A DNA stretch of 64,000 nt, from NCBI RefSeq assembly GCF_012986595.1, contig NZ_JAAQYM010000005.1, positions 1 through 64,000 of the forward strand, in the 5' to 3' direction. The position numbers were made by a program, and so were the translations under genes. This document shows, piece after piece, positions 1-9,114 of the stretch; the first letter of the stretch is position 1, and each line of letters begins with the position of its first letter. The notes under the pieces are model-generated. The model worked only from the letters and a program-made list of their open reading frames with translations, searched no databases and had not been told where the DNA came from. Source of the DNA: Pseudomonas koreensis (GTDB lineage: Bacteria > Pseudomonadota > Gammaproteobacteria > Pseudomonadales > Pseudomonadaceae).

Positions 1-82
1 CAGCCCGAACTCAGAAGTGAAACGATGCATCGCCGATGGTAGTGTGGGGTTTCCCCATGTGAGAGTAGGTCATCGTCAAGAT
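1..82 (+). rRNA. rrf: 5S ribosomal RNA, 5' end cut by window edge
   Basis: This is the 3' two thirds of a 5S rRNA. From about base 4 it is identical to the complete 5S copy at 185-302, through the GTGTGGGGTTTCCCC and GAGAGTAGGTCATCG segments. It differs at base 3 (G instead of T), so the first bases may be a true variant or an edge effect. It is followed by its own terminator. Confidence 0.93.
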
Positions 83-92
83 TAAATTCCGA

Positions 93-126
93 AACCCCAA
101 TTGCGAAAGCAGTTGGGGTTTTGTTT
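93..126 (+). terminator. Intrinsic terminator after first 5S gene
   Basis: The stem AACCCCAA / TTGGGGTT encloses a short AT-rich loop and is followed by TTGTTTT. A transcript ending here would leave the second 5S gene dependent on read-through or on its own promoter. Confidence 0.8.
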
Positions 127-184
127 TAGTAGAAGTTCCTATTTTTGCTGGCACGTTACCGTGTTGACGGGCCAGATACAGAAT

Positions 185-302
185 TTCTTGACGACCATAG
201 AGCGTTGGAACCACCTGATCCCATCCCGAACTCAGAAGTGAAACGATGCATCGCCGATGGTAGTGTGGGGTTTCCCCATGTGAGAGTAGGTCATCGTCAA
301 GA
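185..302 (+). rRNA. rrf: 5S ribosomal RNA, second tandem copy
   Basis: A full-length 5S gene of about 118 bases with complementary ends: TCTTGACGACC at the 5' side pairs with GTCATCGTCAAGA at the 3' side. It carries the typical Pseudomonas 5S core. It lies about 100 bases after the first 5S copy, so the operon end carries two 5S genes, as seen in one rRNA operon of several pseudomonads. The exact ends are uncertain by one or two bases. Confidence 0.95.
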
Positions 303-313
303 TTAAATTCCAG

Positions 314-349
314 AACCCCTGTCTGCTAACGCAGACAGGGGTTTTGTCG
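314..349 (+). terminator. Intrinsic terminator after second 5S gene
   Basis: A strong hairpin AACCCCTGTCTGC / GCAGACAGGGGTT around a TAAC loop, followed by TTGTCGTTT. It marks the end of the rRNA operon. Confidence 0.88.
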
Positions 350-793
350 TTTCAGGGCCAGCTAAAAAATCCAGGTTCACGACACTGCTGATCGCGATCA
401 GCACTGATAGCTGACCGTGGCGGCGACGTTGCGCTCTTCGCCCATCTAGAAGACGTTCAGACTCGTTCAGCAGGCGATATAGGACTGATCGGTCAGGTAT
501 TCGCGTGCAGGCGCACGTCGGCGCCCCTCAAGCCGCCTTGCCCCGAATAACGCATTTAAAACCTCGTGGCGAACGCTCTGGCACGCCGTTCGGCGGGAAT
601 CTGTCAGAAAGAACATCCATTTCCTACTCAGCCCTAAGATTTCTCCGAATCGTGCCGACAGACTGGTGAGACATGCGTGCACCAAAGTAGAGCGGCCATT
701 AGAACGCTGCCTGCCAGCTATTGGATATTTGGAGCTACATGGAATGTTGCATCCCGGAACGCATCCCCACTTTTGCATAAGAAGTCCCATGAA
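350..793. other. Non-coding gap before the chemoreceptor gene
   Basis: These 444 bases hold no convincing gene. The long minus-strand frame running through here continues deep into the antisense strand of the chemoreceptor and is a shadow. The chemoreceptor promoter must lie here, but no clear -35/-10 pair was identified. Confidence 0.6.
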
Positions 794-2674
794 ATGAATC
801 TCAAGTTCAGCCATAAAATCCTGTTGGCCGCCTCGGGCGTCGTGGTCCTGGCTTTCGCTTTGTTCACCCTCTACAACGACTATCTGCAGCGAAACACCAT
901 TCGCCAGAACCTCCAGTCCTCCGTGCAACAGGCCGGCGATCTGACCGCCAGCAGCGTGCAGAACTGGATGAGCGGGCGGATCCTGGTGCTGGAAAACCTC
1001 GCGCAAAACGTTGCTCATCAGGGCAAGAACGCCGACTTCCCGGGGCTGGTCGATCAACCGGCCTTTACCTCGAACTTCCAGTTCACCTACGTCGGCCAGG
1101 CCAACGGTGTGTTCACCCAGCGCCCGGACGCGAAGATGCCGGACGGCTACGACCCGCGTCAGCGCCCTTGGTACAAGCAAGCCGTTGCCGCCGACAAGAC
1201 CATGTTGACCCCGCCTTATATGGCAGCCGTTGGTGGTCTGGTGGTGACCATCGCCATGCCGGTGAAAAAGGACGGCGAGCTGCTCGGTGTGGTTGGTGGT
1301 GACCTGAGCCTGGAAACCCTGGTGAAGATCATCAACTCGGTGGACTTCGGTGGCTTGGGCCATGCGTTCCTGGTCAGCGGTGACGGTCAGGTGATCGTCA
1401 GCCCGGACAAGGATCAGGTGATGAAGAACCTGAAGGACATCTACCCGAATTCCAGCGTGCGCATCGAGAAGGGCAACCAGAACGTGGTGCTCAACGGTCA
1501 GGAACGCATCCTGTCGTTCACCCCGGTTACCGGTCTGCCGAATGCCGAGTGGTACATCGGTCTGTCGATTGATCGCGACAAGGCCTACGCCGCTCTCAGC
1601 CAATTCCGTACCTCGGCGCTGATCGCCATGTTCGTTGCGGTCGCCGCCATCGCCCTGCTGCTGAGCCTGCTGATCAATGTCCTGATGCGTCCGCTGACCA
1701 CCATGGGCCGTGCGATGCAGGACATCGCCCAGGGCGAAGGCGACCTGACCCGGCGTCTGGTCGTGGAAGGCAAGGATGAGTTCGCGGAACTGGGCAGTTC
1801 GTTCAACCAGTTCGTCGAGCGTATTCACGCATCGATTTCCGAGGTGTCGTCGGCCACCCGTCACGTGCACGATCTGTCGCAACGGGTAATGGCGTCGTCC
1901 AACGCCTCGATCGTCGGTTCCGACGAACAAAGCGCACGCACCAACAGCGTCGCTGCCGCGATCAACCAGTTGGGCGCCGCCACTCAGGAGATCGCCCGCA
2001 ATGCCGCCGATGCTTCGCAACACGCCAGCGGCGCGAGCGAGCAGGCCGATGACGGCCGTCAGGTGGTGGAGCAGACCATCCAGGCCATGACCGAGCTGTC
2101 GCAGAAGATCAGCCTGTCGTGCACCCAGATCGAAACCCTGAACGCCAGCACCGACAACATCGGCCACATCCTCGATGTGATCAAAGGCATCTCGCAGCAG
2201 ACCAACCTGTTGGCGCTCAATGCGGCCATTGAAGCGGCGCGTGCCGGCGAAGCCGGACGGGGCTTTGCGGTGGTGGCGGACGAAGTGCGCAACCTCGCCC
2301 ATCGCACCCAGGAATCGGCAGAAGAGATCCACAAGATGATCACTTCGCTGCAGGTCGGTTCGCGTGAAGCGGTGAGCACCATGAACGCCAGTCAGGCCTC
2401 CAGCGAACAATCGGTCGAAGTGGCAAACCAGGCCGGTCTGCGACTGGTCAGCGTGACCCAGCGCATCGGCGAGATCGACGGCATGAACCAGTCGGTGGCT
2501 GCCGCGACCGAAGAGCAGACCGCTGTGGTGGAAACCCTCAACGTCGACGTCAACCAGATCAACCTGTTGAACCAGCAGAGTGTCGCCAACCTCAACGAGA
2601 CGTTGAAGGATTGTGATGCGTTGTCGCAGCAGGCCAACCGGTTGAAGCAGTTGGTGGACAGCTTCAAGATCTGA
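794..2674 (+). CDS. Methyl-accepting chemotaxis protein, dCACHE amino-acid receptor type
   Basis: A 626-residue transmembrane chemoreceptor that would sense a small ligand in the periplasm and control CheA through CheW. A membrane segment lies at about residues 9-31, a periplasmic double-CACHE domain at 35-270, a second membrane segment at 275-298, then HAMP and a cytoplasmic signalling coiled coil. The conserved tip around residues 465-503 includes the [21 protein letters not shown] segment. The ligand motif Y119-D-P-R-Q-R124-P-W126-Y127 with D170 in VGGDLSL matches the amino-acid-binding dCACHE class. The N-terminus ([11 protein letters not shown]) closely resembles the P. aeruginosa PctA/PctB/PctC amino-acid receptors. 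The ATG at 794 was chosen because the family starts there; an upstream in-frame ATG at 677 would add 39 unrelated residues. The exact ligand cannot be told. Confidence 0.93.
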   Translation: MNLKFSHKILLAASGVVVLAFALFTLYNDYLQRNTIRQNLQSSVQQAGDLTASSVQNWMSGRILVLENLAQNVAHQGKNADFPGLVDQPAFTSNFQFTYVGQANGVFTQRPDAKMPDGYDPRQRPWYKQAVAADKTMLTPPYMAAVGGLVVTIAMPVKKDGELLGVVGGDLSLETLVKIINSVDFGGLGHAFLVSGDGQVIVSPDKDQVMKNLKDIYPNSSVRIEKGNQNVVLNGQERILSFTPVTGLPNAEWYIGLSIDRDKAYAALSQFRTSALIAMFVAVAAIALLLSLLINVLMRPLTTMGRAMQDIAQGEGDLTRRLVVEGKDEFAELGSSFNQFVERIHASISEVSSATRHVHDLSQRVMASSNASIVGSDEQSARTNSVAAAINQLGAATQEIARNAADASQHASGASEQADDGRQVVEQTIQAMTELSQKISLSCTQIETLNASTDNIGHILDVIKGISQQTNLLALNAAIEAARAGEAGRGFAVVADEVRNLAHRTQESAEEIHKMITSLQVGSREAVSTMNASQASSEQSVEVANQAGLRLVSVTQRIGEIDGMNQSVAAATEEQTAVVETLNVDVNQINLLNQQSVANLNETLKDCDALSQQANRLKQLVDSFKI

Positions 2675-2688
2675 CCGCGTTATCGTTC

Positions 2689-2766
2689 TTCGCGAGCAGG
2701 CTCGCTCCCACAGGTTGACCGCGTTCCCCTTGAAGGAATGTGATCAAAATGTGGGAGCGAGCCTGC
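2689..2766. repeat. REP/REPIN palindrome pair (Pseudomonas type), one arm truncated
   Basis: Inverted copies of GCGAGCAGGCTCGCTCCCAC flank about 40 bases. The right arm stops early (GTGGGAGCGAGCCTGC, then CAATCAC), so the distal stem is lost. It sits between the convergent ends of the chemoreceptor gene and the mgoD gene, the usual position for such elements. Confidence 0.85.
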
Positions 2767-2787
2767 AATCACCGCTCAACGACAGCC

Positions 2788-3255
2788 TTAAACAAACAGC
2801 TTCAGCACATTCCCCATCGCATCATCGGCAAACCCCTGCACGAAGTCCTTGAACCCCGGCAGCGCCTCCTCGCCGCCCGAAGCCGGTTCGGCAATGATCG
2901 TCCAGGTCGCCCGCGACTTTTCCGCCCCCAACGATTCCACATTCATCGCCGCCCACAGATTGGCCACCCCCAGGGTGTTGTAGATCGTGGTCCAGGTCAT
3001 GCTTCGCGACTGCTCATTGCGAGAGTTGAGTTGCTCGACCACCACGTTGCCGTCCTTGAAAAATTTCTTGCGCAGCGAAGACACGCCTTCGCCGGTCATT
3101 TCGATGTGCGACAGCGCCGGGATGAAACGCTCGAAGCCGCCGAAGTTGCCGACCACCGCCCAGACCTGCGCCGCGTCTGCCGGCACTTCCACCGAAGACA
3201 CAACGTGGCAGCCGTGAGGGTTTTTGATCAGGGTGTCGGGTTGCAGAGTGCTCAT
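2788..3255 (-). CDS. mgoD: SRPBCC/polyketide cyclase-like protein MgoD (PvfD)
   Basis: A 155-residue soluble protein of the SRPBCC (START/Bet v1-like) fold, last gene of the mgoBCAD operon, beginning 22 bases after mgoA. The N-terminal half has the typical VSSVEVPADAAQVWAVVGNF strand and helix, and FKDFVQGFADDAMGNVLK lies in the long C-terminal helix that covers the ligand cavity. Start: an AAGGAG ribosome site lies 7 bases before the ATG. In P. syringae the fourth mgo gene encodes a protein of this type; its exact chemical role (binding or cyclising an intermediate) is not settled. The family assignment is from fold motifs, and the symbol rests on gene order. Confidence 0.85.
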   Translation of the reverse strand: MSTLQPDTLIKNPHGCHVVSSVEVPADAAQVWAVVGNFGGFERFIPALSHIEMTGEGVSSLRKKFFKDGNVVVEQLNSRNEQSRSMTWTTIYNTLGVANLWAAMNVESLGAEKSRATWTIIAEPASGGEEALPGFKDFVQGFADDAMGNVLKLFV

Positions 3256-3277
3256 GGTGTTGCTCCTTGTGGTTGAA

Positions 3278-6200
3278 CTAGATGAAGTTGATCTGTTTCA
3301 GGTAATCGCAGCCGCGACGCAGCAGCGCCGGGGATTTTTCCGGGTACTGCGCGCCCATCTGTTGCACGCCGGCCTCGGCGTTGGCGTGCCCGATCAGGGA
3401 GATGTCGCCGATGTCTTCCTCGAAGCCGTTGAGGTAGAAACCGAGCACGCCGAACAGCGCGTTGTCGGCGTCCACCCGGCCCAGTTGCTGCTGCCAGTCG
3501 GCCACGCTGACCAGCGAGAACTCGCTGCCGGTCTCGCGGAACGAGGCGACGTAGTCATCCCAACTCAGTGGCTCGGGGTTGTGCAGGTTGAACACCGCAC
3601 GCTCGCTCGAATAACGGCTGGCGTGGAAGGCGATGAAGCGGGCGAGAAAGTCCACCGGCATCAGGTCGAAGTTCAGCGCGAAGGCTGGCACCTGACCGAG
3701 CTGGATCGAGCCCTTGAGCATCAGCATCAAACGGTTTTTGTGCGGCTGGCAGACGCCGCTCAGGCTGTTGAAACTGATATTCCCGGGGCGATACAGGTTG
3801 ACCCACACCCCGCGCTCGCGGGCCCGCTCGAGGATGCGTTCGCCGACCCATTTCGACAGGTTGTAGCCGTTGCGGATGTAGATCGGCGGGGTCGGTGCGG
3901 CGGGCAACTCGAGCACGCGACCTTCGTCATCGACGGTGCTGGATGCCGACAGCGTCGAGACGAAGTTGAAGACCTTCTTGCTGCGCCCTTCGCACAGGCG
4001 CAACAGCTCGAAGATCGGCTCGACGTTATCGGCGGCCAGCGACTCGTAATCGAGTACGTGATTGACGTTGGCGGCGTTGTGCACCAGTGCGCCGAACTCG
4101 CGATCGAGACGCTGATAATCGTCGTCGGCCAAGCCCAGTTGCGGGCGGGTGATGTCTGCCGAATAGATCCGCACCCGGCTCAGGTCCAGGTGCTCCAGAC
4201 GGTTTTCGCGCAATGCTTGGGCAAAGCGCTGCGCCGCCGTCTGTCCGCCCCCGTCACGTACCAGGCACGCCACTTCGCTAGCCCCCCAACCGAGCAGCGC
4301 TTCAACGATGTGCACGCCGACAAAGCTATTGGCGCCAGTGACGATCACCTTGTGCACATCGCCGAGACGACTGATCGGCAGCGGCTCGATGTCCAGTGGG
4401 CGCTCGGCATCGGCCATGGCCTGGGCGCTGAGCACTGCACTGTCATCGGTACCGCGCACCAGCGTCGCGAGCTTGATGATGGTCGGCAGTTCGATGAAGC
4501 GGTTGATCGAGATGCTGCGCCCGAACTCCTCGCGCAAACGCAGCAACATGCGCGACAGCAGAATCGAGTGCCCACCGAGGTTGAAGAAGCTTTCGTCGGT
4601 GGAAATATCGCTGCTCGGCAGTTCCAGCAATTCCGCCCAGATCTCCAGCAACAGCGCTTCGTCGGCGTTCGCCGGCAGGCATTTCGGGCCGCTGTCCAGC
4701 ACGCTCACCGGCAGCTCCAGCAAGGCCTTGCGATCGACCTTGCCATTGCTGGCGAACGGCATGTGCGGCAACTCAGTCCACGCCACCGGTTGCATGTAGT
4801 CCGGCAGGAACTGCTGGGCATGGGCCTTCAACGCATCGCGAGCGGCGTCCGATTGTGGTTGGGCGAGGAACGCCAGAATCCGCCGCTGACTGTCGATCAC
4901 CACCGCCACCTGACGGTACAGCTGGCTTTCGCGCAGGCAGCGCTCGATCTCTTCCGGCTCGACCCGGAAACCACGAATCTTCACCTGATTGTCGCGCCGC
5001 CCGCACAGTTCGATACCGTGTTCGCCCCACTTGGCCATGTCGCCGCTGCGATAGGCCCGCAAGGTTTCGCCGTGCGGCAGTTGCAGGGTCAGATAGCGCT
5101 CGGCGGTCTGCTGCGGATTGTTCAAATAGCCGAGGCAAACGCCGGGGCCGACGATGAACAGTTCGCCGACGGTGTGCTCCGGCACCGGTTGCAGGTCGTC
5201 GTCGAGAATCAGCACCTGACTGTTGGCAATCGGTGCGCCGAGGGTGCGGTTGCTGTCACCCGGTTTGAGTGGCCGGGCGGTGATCAGCACCGTGGCTTCG
5301 GTAGGACCGTAGAGGTTGTGCAGCGTGCCCTGGCGGGTCAGTTGCTCGATGACGAAGGGCTCGCAGACATCGCCACCGGTCATCACTTCCACACCTTGCA
5401 ATTGCTCCAGCGGCAGGATGCTCAGCAGCGCCGGCGGCAGGAACGCGTGGGTCAGTTGCCGGCGACGGATCAACGCCACCAGCTGCAGCGGGTCGCGGCG
5501 TTGAGTGTCATCGGGCACAACCAGTTCGGCGCCTTCGAGCAGCGTCGGAAAGATATCGATCAGCGAAGAATCGAAACTCAGCGAAGAGAACTGCAACACC
5601 CGACTCTCGGCGCGCAACTGCACGTAATCGGCGTACCACGCCGTGAAGTGCGCAAGGTTCGCCTGGCTCAGCAGCACCCCCTTCGGATGGCCGGTGGTGC
5701 CCGAGGTGTACAGCGCCATGCACGGGGCGTCGAGCTCGGGACGCTGGCGCATCAGCGGTTGGCTGAGATTGGCGTCGGCGGCGTCGATACGACTGACATC
5801 CAGGCCTGGCATCGACTCACTCAGCGGATGCTCGCCGTCGTGCAGCAACAACACCGCGCCGGCGTTTTGCAGGATGTATTGCTGGCGCTGTAACGGATGG
5901 CTCGGCTCCAGCGGCAGATACACCGCGCCACTGCCGAGCACCGCCAGAATCGAGGCGAACAGCGCAGGGCTTTTCGGCTGGCAAATGCCGACGATCCACG
6001 GCTGCGGATGTTGCTCGAGCAATGGTTGCAGACGCTGCTGGATCGCACGGCTGTGTGCGTGCAACTGGCGATAGCTGATCGACTGCTCGGCCAGGTGCAG
6101 CGCCGGTCGCTCGGCGTGTTCGATCAGGCTGCGTTGCAGGCGTTCGATCAGCGGGATTTTCGCCTGCTTCAGCAGCACGGGATTGGCCGTGTCGTTGAGG

Positions 6201-6670
6201 CGATGGACGTAGGCCAGGCGGTCGAGAAACAGCAGGTCCTCCACCTGTTCGAAGTCCGGTGCCGTGGCGGGCATTGCCTGCTGGAAATACTCGGCATCGC
6301 GGGAGAAACGGCTGACCAGCAACGCGACTTCGTCGACCACATGCGTCAGCACTCGCTGGCGCAGTGTCTGGCCGTTGCCGGACGGCTCATCGCCAATCGG
6401 TACGCGGCTGATCAGTGACGAGCCGAGGAAACACAGCAGGTCGAGCGTCGGCAAACCGGTAATGCTCGGCGCACCGAGACCCAGGCGCAAATGCAGGTGC
6501 GGGATTGCGCAGAAATCGCCGGCGCCGATGAAGCCATCGTCGATGATCAGATCCACCGCCGGTTGCGCCGCGCCGCTGCGCAGCAATGAGTGACCGTGTT
6601 GTTCGAGTTCCTGCGCCAGGTCGGTCATGGCCTGGCTGGCGCCAATCAGCAAAATGTCGAGACGTCTCAT
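3278..6670 (-). CDS. mgoA: Single-module NRPS with reductase release domain, MgoA (PvfC)
   Basis: A 1130-residue peptide synthetase with layout N-terminal region (1 to about 185), adenylation, carrier, thioester reductase, and no condensation domain. The adenylation motifs are LYTSGTTGHPKG (about 320-331), NLYGPTEATV, YRSGDMAKW, GRRDNQVKIRGFRVEPEEIE and NGKVDRKAL. The phosphopantetheine serine is S702 in LGGHSILL. The reductase starts at about 775 with VTGANSFVG and has Y936-N-L-S-K940 as the SDR catalytic pair. Such an enzyme activates one amino acid and releases it as an aldehyde. PvfC homologues activate L-leucine-like substrates; the substrate here is inferred only. Start: ATG at 6670 behind GAGGAGG; the longer frame to 6841 overlaps mgoC. 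Residues 1-185 do not match the usual A-domain core. Confidence 0.93.
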   Translation of the reverse strand: MRRLDILLIGASQAMTDLAQELEQHGHSLLRSGAAQPAVDLIIDDGFIGAGDFCAIPHLHLRLGLGAPSITGLPTLDLLCFLGSSLISRVPIGDEPSGNGQTLRQRVLTHVVDEVALLVSRFSRDAEYFQQAMPATAPDFEQVEDLLFLDRLAYVHRLNDTANPVLLKQAKIPLIERLQRSLIEHAERPALHLAEQSISYRQLHAHSRAIQQRLQPLLEQHPQPWIVGICQPKSPALFASILAVLGSGAVYLPLEPSHPLQRQQYILQNAGAVLLLHDGEHPLSESMPGLDVSRIDAADANLSQPLMRQRPELDAPCMALYTSGTTGHPKGVLLSQANLAHFTAWYADYVQLRAESRVLQFSSLSFDSSLIDIFPTLLEGAELVVPDDTQRRDPLQLVALIRRRQLTHAFLPPALLSILPLEQLQGVEVMTGGDVCEPFVIEQLTRQGTLHNLYGPTEATVLITARPLKPGDSNRTLGAPIANSQVLILDDDLQPVPEHTVGELFIVGPGVCLGYLNNPQQTAERYLTLQLPHGETLRAYRSGDMAKWGEHGIELCGRRDNQVKIRGFRVEPEEIERCLRESQLYRQVAVVIDSQRRILAFLAQPQSDAARDALKAHAQQFLPDYMQPVAWTELPHMPFASNGKVDRKALLELPVSVLDSGPKCLPANADEALLLEIWAELLELPSSDISTDESFFNLGGHSILLSRMLLRLREEFGRSISINRFIELPTIIKLATLVRGTDDSAVLSAQAMADAERPLDIEPLPISRLGDVHKVIVTGANSFVGVHIVEALLGWGASEVACLVRDGGGQTAAQRFAQALRENRLEHLDLSRVRIYSADITRPQLGLADDDYQRLDREFGALVHNAANVNHVLDYESLAADNVEPIFELLRLCEGRSKKVFNFVSTLSASSTVDDEGRVLELPAAPTPPIYIRNGYNLSKWVGERILERARERGVWVNLYRPGNISFNSLSGVCQPHKNRLMLMLKGSIQLGQVPAFALNFDLMPVDFLARFIAFHASRYSSERAVFNLHNPEPLSWDDYVASFRETGSEFSLVSVADWQQQLGRVDADNALFGVLGFYLNGFEEDIGDISLIGHANAEAGVQQMGAQYPEKSPALLRRGCDYLKQINFI

Positions 6671-6683
6671 GTCGGCCTCCTCA

Positions 6684-7613
6684 TCAAACCAGATAATCAC
6701 GCAAGGCGTGCTGCACGCAGGGCGTGTCGAGCAGCGAGCTGTTGTGGAAAAAACGTACGATGTTGCCCACCAGCGGATGGTGGCGATTGATCGGGAACGC
6801 CAGCCCGGCCATCTCGTCCTTGAGCGAACGGCGCACCGCATCGCTGACCGGCAAGGCGTCGATCAGGCGCAGATCGAAGGACTTCTGGATGTCGTTGGTC
6901 AGGTAATGGCCGATGAACACCGGCAGGATCTGCGCGATGGTTTCCCGGTCGGCGTCACTGGCGGTGTGCCAATAGATGCGCACCATCCGCGCCCAGAAGC
7001 TGGAGTGCCTGCCTTCGTCGAGCAGGTGATCGGCCATCAGCCCTTTGATCGATGGCTTGACCGTGTCATCCCGGGCGAATGCCGCGACGTCGCCGGTCAC
7101 GGTGTTCTCGGCGATCGCCACGCAGATCAGTTCCACCGCGCTGCGCAGGTGCTCGGGTGCCAGGCTGACAGCGGCAGGAATCGCCCGGCTGAGTTCGATT
7201 TCAGCGGGCAGTTCGATGGGCTCGATGCCGGTCATGGCCACGGTCTGCTGCATGAAATCCATTGCCACCAGCGCGTGGTAATCCTCGTCCACCACCACGG
7301 TCATGGCGTCATAGCGACAGGCGAACGGGAAGGCCACGGCGAAGCGATTCTTGGCGATGCTGCGCGCGGTCTTGTCGACGATCTCGGTTTCGAAAATCAC
7401 CACGTCGTTGATGAACTTGTACAGCGTCTGCACCAGGGCAAAATCCCGTTGTTGCGGGCACTCGCGCAGGAAGGTTTCGCTGAGCACCAGAGGCTGGCGG
7501 CTCAGTGGGTAAATCAGGCGTTCATCGTCTTCCAGCACGCGCCGTGGCCGGGTGCGGATGGTGGCGCGGGTTTCCCAGGCGTCGGCGAAGGATTGGTAAT
7601 CGGCGGCGTTCAT
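6684..7613 (-). CDS. mgoC: Diiron N-oxygenase MgoC (PvfB), AurF family
   Basis: A 309-residue protein of the p-aminobenzoate N-oxygenase (AurF) family, a ferritin-like diiron enzyme that oxidises an amine nitrogen. Candidate iron ligands lie in [21 protein letters not shown] and the helix [18 protein letters not shown] (E/D-x-x-H pattern). It overlaps mgoB by four bases (ATGA) and ends 13 bases before mgoA, so the genes are translated together. In the mgo/pvf and fragin-type pathways this enzyme makes the N-O bond needed for diazeniumdiolate or pyrazine-N-oxide products. Function is by family and operon; the product in this strain is not shown. Confidence 0.92.
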   Translation of the reverse strand: MNAADYQSFADAWETRATIRTRPRRVLEDDERLIYPLSRQPLVLSETFLRECPQQRDFALVQTLYKFINDVVIFETEIVDKTARSIAKNRFAVAFPFACRYDAMTVVVDEDYHALVAMDFMQQTVAMTGIEPIELPAEIELSRAIPAAVSLAPEHLRSAVELICVAIAENTVTGDVAAFARDDTVKPSIKGLMADHLLDEGRHSSFWARMVRIYWHTASDADRETIAQILPVFIGHYLTNDIQKSFDLRLIDALPVSDAVRRSLKDEMAGLAFPINRHHPLVGNIVRFFHNSSLLDTPCVQHALRDYLV

Positions 7614-8383
7614 TGGGCCACCTCCGCCAAGGGTTCACGCATGCTCAGGCGCAGGCCGTCCCACAGGGCGATGCGGCTTTCCACCGCCGCGATGGCGCTG
7701 GCGTAGACCTCGGCTTCACGTTGCGGATCGCCATCGACCAGACGCTCCAGCAATTGCTCCGCCGCCGGGCCGTGATCTTCGGAATCGACCTCGATGTGGC
7801 GCTCCAGGTAATAGCGAAAGGTCGGCGCCTGCTCGATGCCGATTCCCCAGTCATCGAGGATGCGCTGAAACATCGTTGGAATAACGCTCTCCCGGCCATG
7901 CAAAAATGCCGCGGCAACGCTATGACCTGGCGCATGCAGCGCTGTACGCAAGGTGTCGCGAACAAACTGCGCGGCCGCCGGATCGACCTCCACGCTTTGC
8001 AGCGCAACGTCATAACTCACGCCCTCCTGTTGCAGCGCGACAAAGCGTTCCACCGCGGTTGTGCTTGCCCCGATCTCACGCATGGCGTCGAGGTACAGCT
8101 CGAAATGGCTGTAATGACCCTCGATCAAGCGATCGTCCGATTCTTCGCCGAGTACGATTTCATTGATCAGGCGCGCGGCATGCGGATCGCGCGGCGGCAA
8201 CCATGGCAGACGGGTGCAGGTCAGCTCCTGTTGCAGACGCTTGGTCAGCGACATGAAGTCCCACACGGCAAACACGTGGGTCTCCATAAAGCGACGCAAT
8301 ACCGGTAACGAAGTGATCTCGGAAAAGATCGGATGAATACTCAGTTCGGCTTTCTTCTGGGCGAGTTGGTTCTTAGTCGACAT
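7610..8383 (-). CDS. mgoB: DUF3050 haem-oxygenase-like diiron protein MgoB (PvfA)
   Basis: A 257-residue all-helical protein of the DUF3050/haem-oxygenase-like group, first gene of the mgo operon. Likely metal-binding segments are [18 protein letters not shown] and [14 protein letters not shown], with the E/D-x(n)-H spacing of haem-oxygenase-like oxidases. The frame is open to 8440, but the ribosome site AAAGGA lies 7 bases before the ATG at 8383 (4 before the adjacent ATG at 8386), so the shorter start [11 protein letters not shown] was chosen. The order mgoB-mgoC-mgoA-mgoD with overlaps is that of P. syringae mgo and P. entomophila pvf. Its reaction is not firmly established. Confidence 0.88.
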   Translation of the reverse strand: MSTKNQLAQKKAELSIHPIFSEITSLPVLRRFMETHVFAVWDFMSLTKRLQQELTCTRLPWLPPRDPHAARLINEIVLGEESDDRLIEGHYSHFELYLDAMREIGASTTAVERFVALQQEGVSYDVALQSVEVDPAAAQFVRDTLRTALHAPGHSVAAAFLHGRESVIPTMFQRILDDWGIGIEQAPTFRYYLERHIEVDSEDHGPAAEQLLERLVDGDPQREAEVYASAIAAVESRIALWDGLRLSMREPLAEVAQ

Positions 8384-9114
8384 CATGATGTCCTTTATCA
8401 TTGATATAAAATGGAACGGCTCTTTTAACTGCGCAATCAATGGGGCGATAAATGGCGGGCTTTATCTGGGCGTGCGTTGACCTCTTTGCATAACCTGAAA
8501 GTTAACTTCGAAGAACGTTACTGCAGTAGTTGAAATGGCGGTTGGCCCGGTGTGTAGCGGTAGGGTGGTTGCCATGGCTGGGGTTTAATCCCCGGCGGAG
8601 AAAAAGTTATACGTCGAAAAATTAATTAACAAGGGTTAATTTGATTATTTTTAGTTTGATCTTTTTCAAGTATGAGTTGCTCTGATAAAACTCTTTGGGT
8701 AAGTTTTATTTGGGCGTAGTTACTCCTTTCGATCAATAAAGATCAAAATCGAATAAACAGAGTGAATGCCTCACTCGAAGTAACTTTTAACGAATGAAAT
8801 TAAATGTTTTGAGGGGGACGAAAGTTGGCCGGGAACGGCGCCGAGACTTCCTTTTTCCCGTGACAAGGCTCCTTCCGTAGGTTCCTGTTGCGGGGATTGC
8901 ACCGACCGTGCGGTGCATCGCCCGTTCTATATGGGGTTGGCCGTCCAAGAGTGCGGGTAAATCGTCGCCACGGCTATGGCCGATTGATCATCGACAGCGA
9001 GCAGGCTTCGGGCCGACGGGCGCAGGGAGATTAGAGCGAGGAGGTCGATCTGCCACCTTGATCAGGGGCAGACCGACGGGGGATTTGTAAGCAGGTTATT
9101 CGACGCGCAGAGAC
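8384..9114. promoter_or_regulatory. Long upstream region of mgo operon, AT-rich core at about 8590-8815
   Basis: These 731 bases hold no convincing gene and must contain the mgoB promoter on the minus strand. The stretch 8590-8815 is strikingly AT-rich against GC-rich neighbours. GTTACT/GTTAACT-like words occur at 8501-8507, 8517-8522, 8719-8724 and, inverted, at 8779-8784. No canonical sigma-70 or sigma-54 promoter was identified with confidence. In P. syringae the mgo operon depends on GacS/GacA; no palindromic GacA box (TGTAAG...CTTACA) was seen. Confidence 0.5.

Noticed and set aside
579..594. TGGCACG-like sequence resembling a sigma-54 promoter before the chemoreceptor
   Set aside because: The -12 part reads TCGG in place of TTGC and the GC is one base out of position.
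467..2410. Minus-strand open frame of 647 codons opposite the chemoreceptor
   Set aside because: It is antisense to a clear chemoreceptor gene; its composition (His, Gln, Arg rich) is typical of a shadow frame.
3224..5893. Plus-strand open frame of 889 codons opposite mgoA
   Set aside because: Antisense to an NRPS with every motif present; the translation has no recognisable domain.
8850..8893. Cluster of GGA words on the minus strand that could suggest an Rsm-type sRNA
   Set aside because: No set of hairpins presenting GGA in loops and no matching promoter-terminator pair could be drawn; it does not resemble RsmX, RsmY or RsmZ.
8908..9090. Small plus-strand frame in the gap before the GntR gene
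   Set aside because: No ribosome site and an Arg/Gly-rich composition typical of chance frames in GC-rich DNA.
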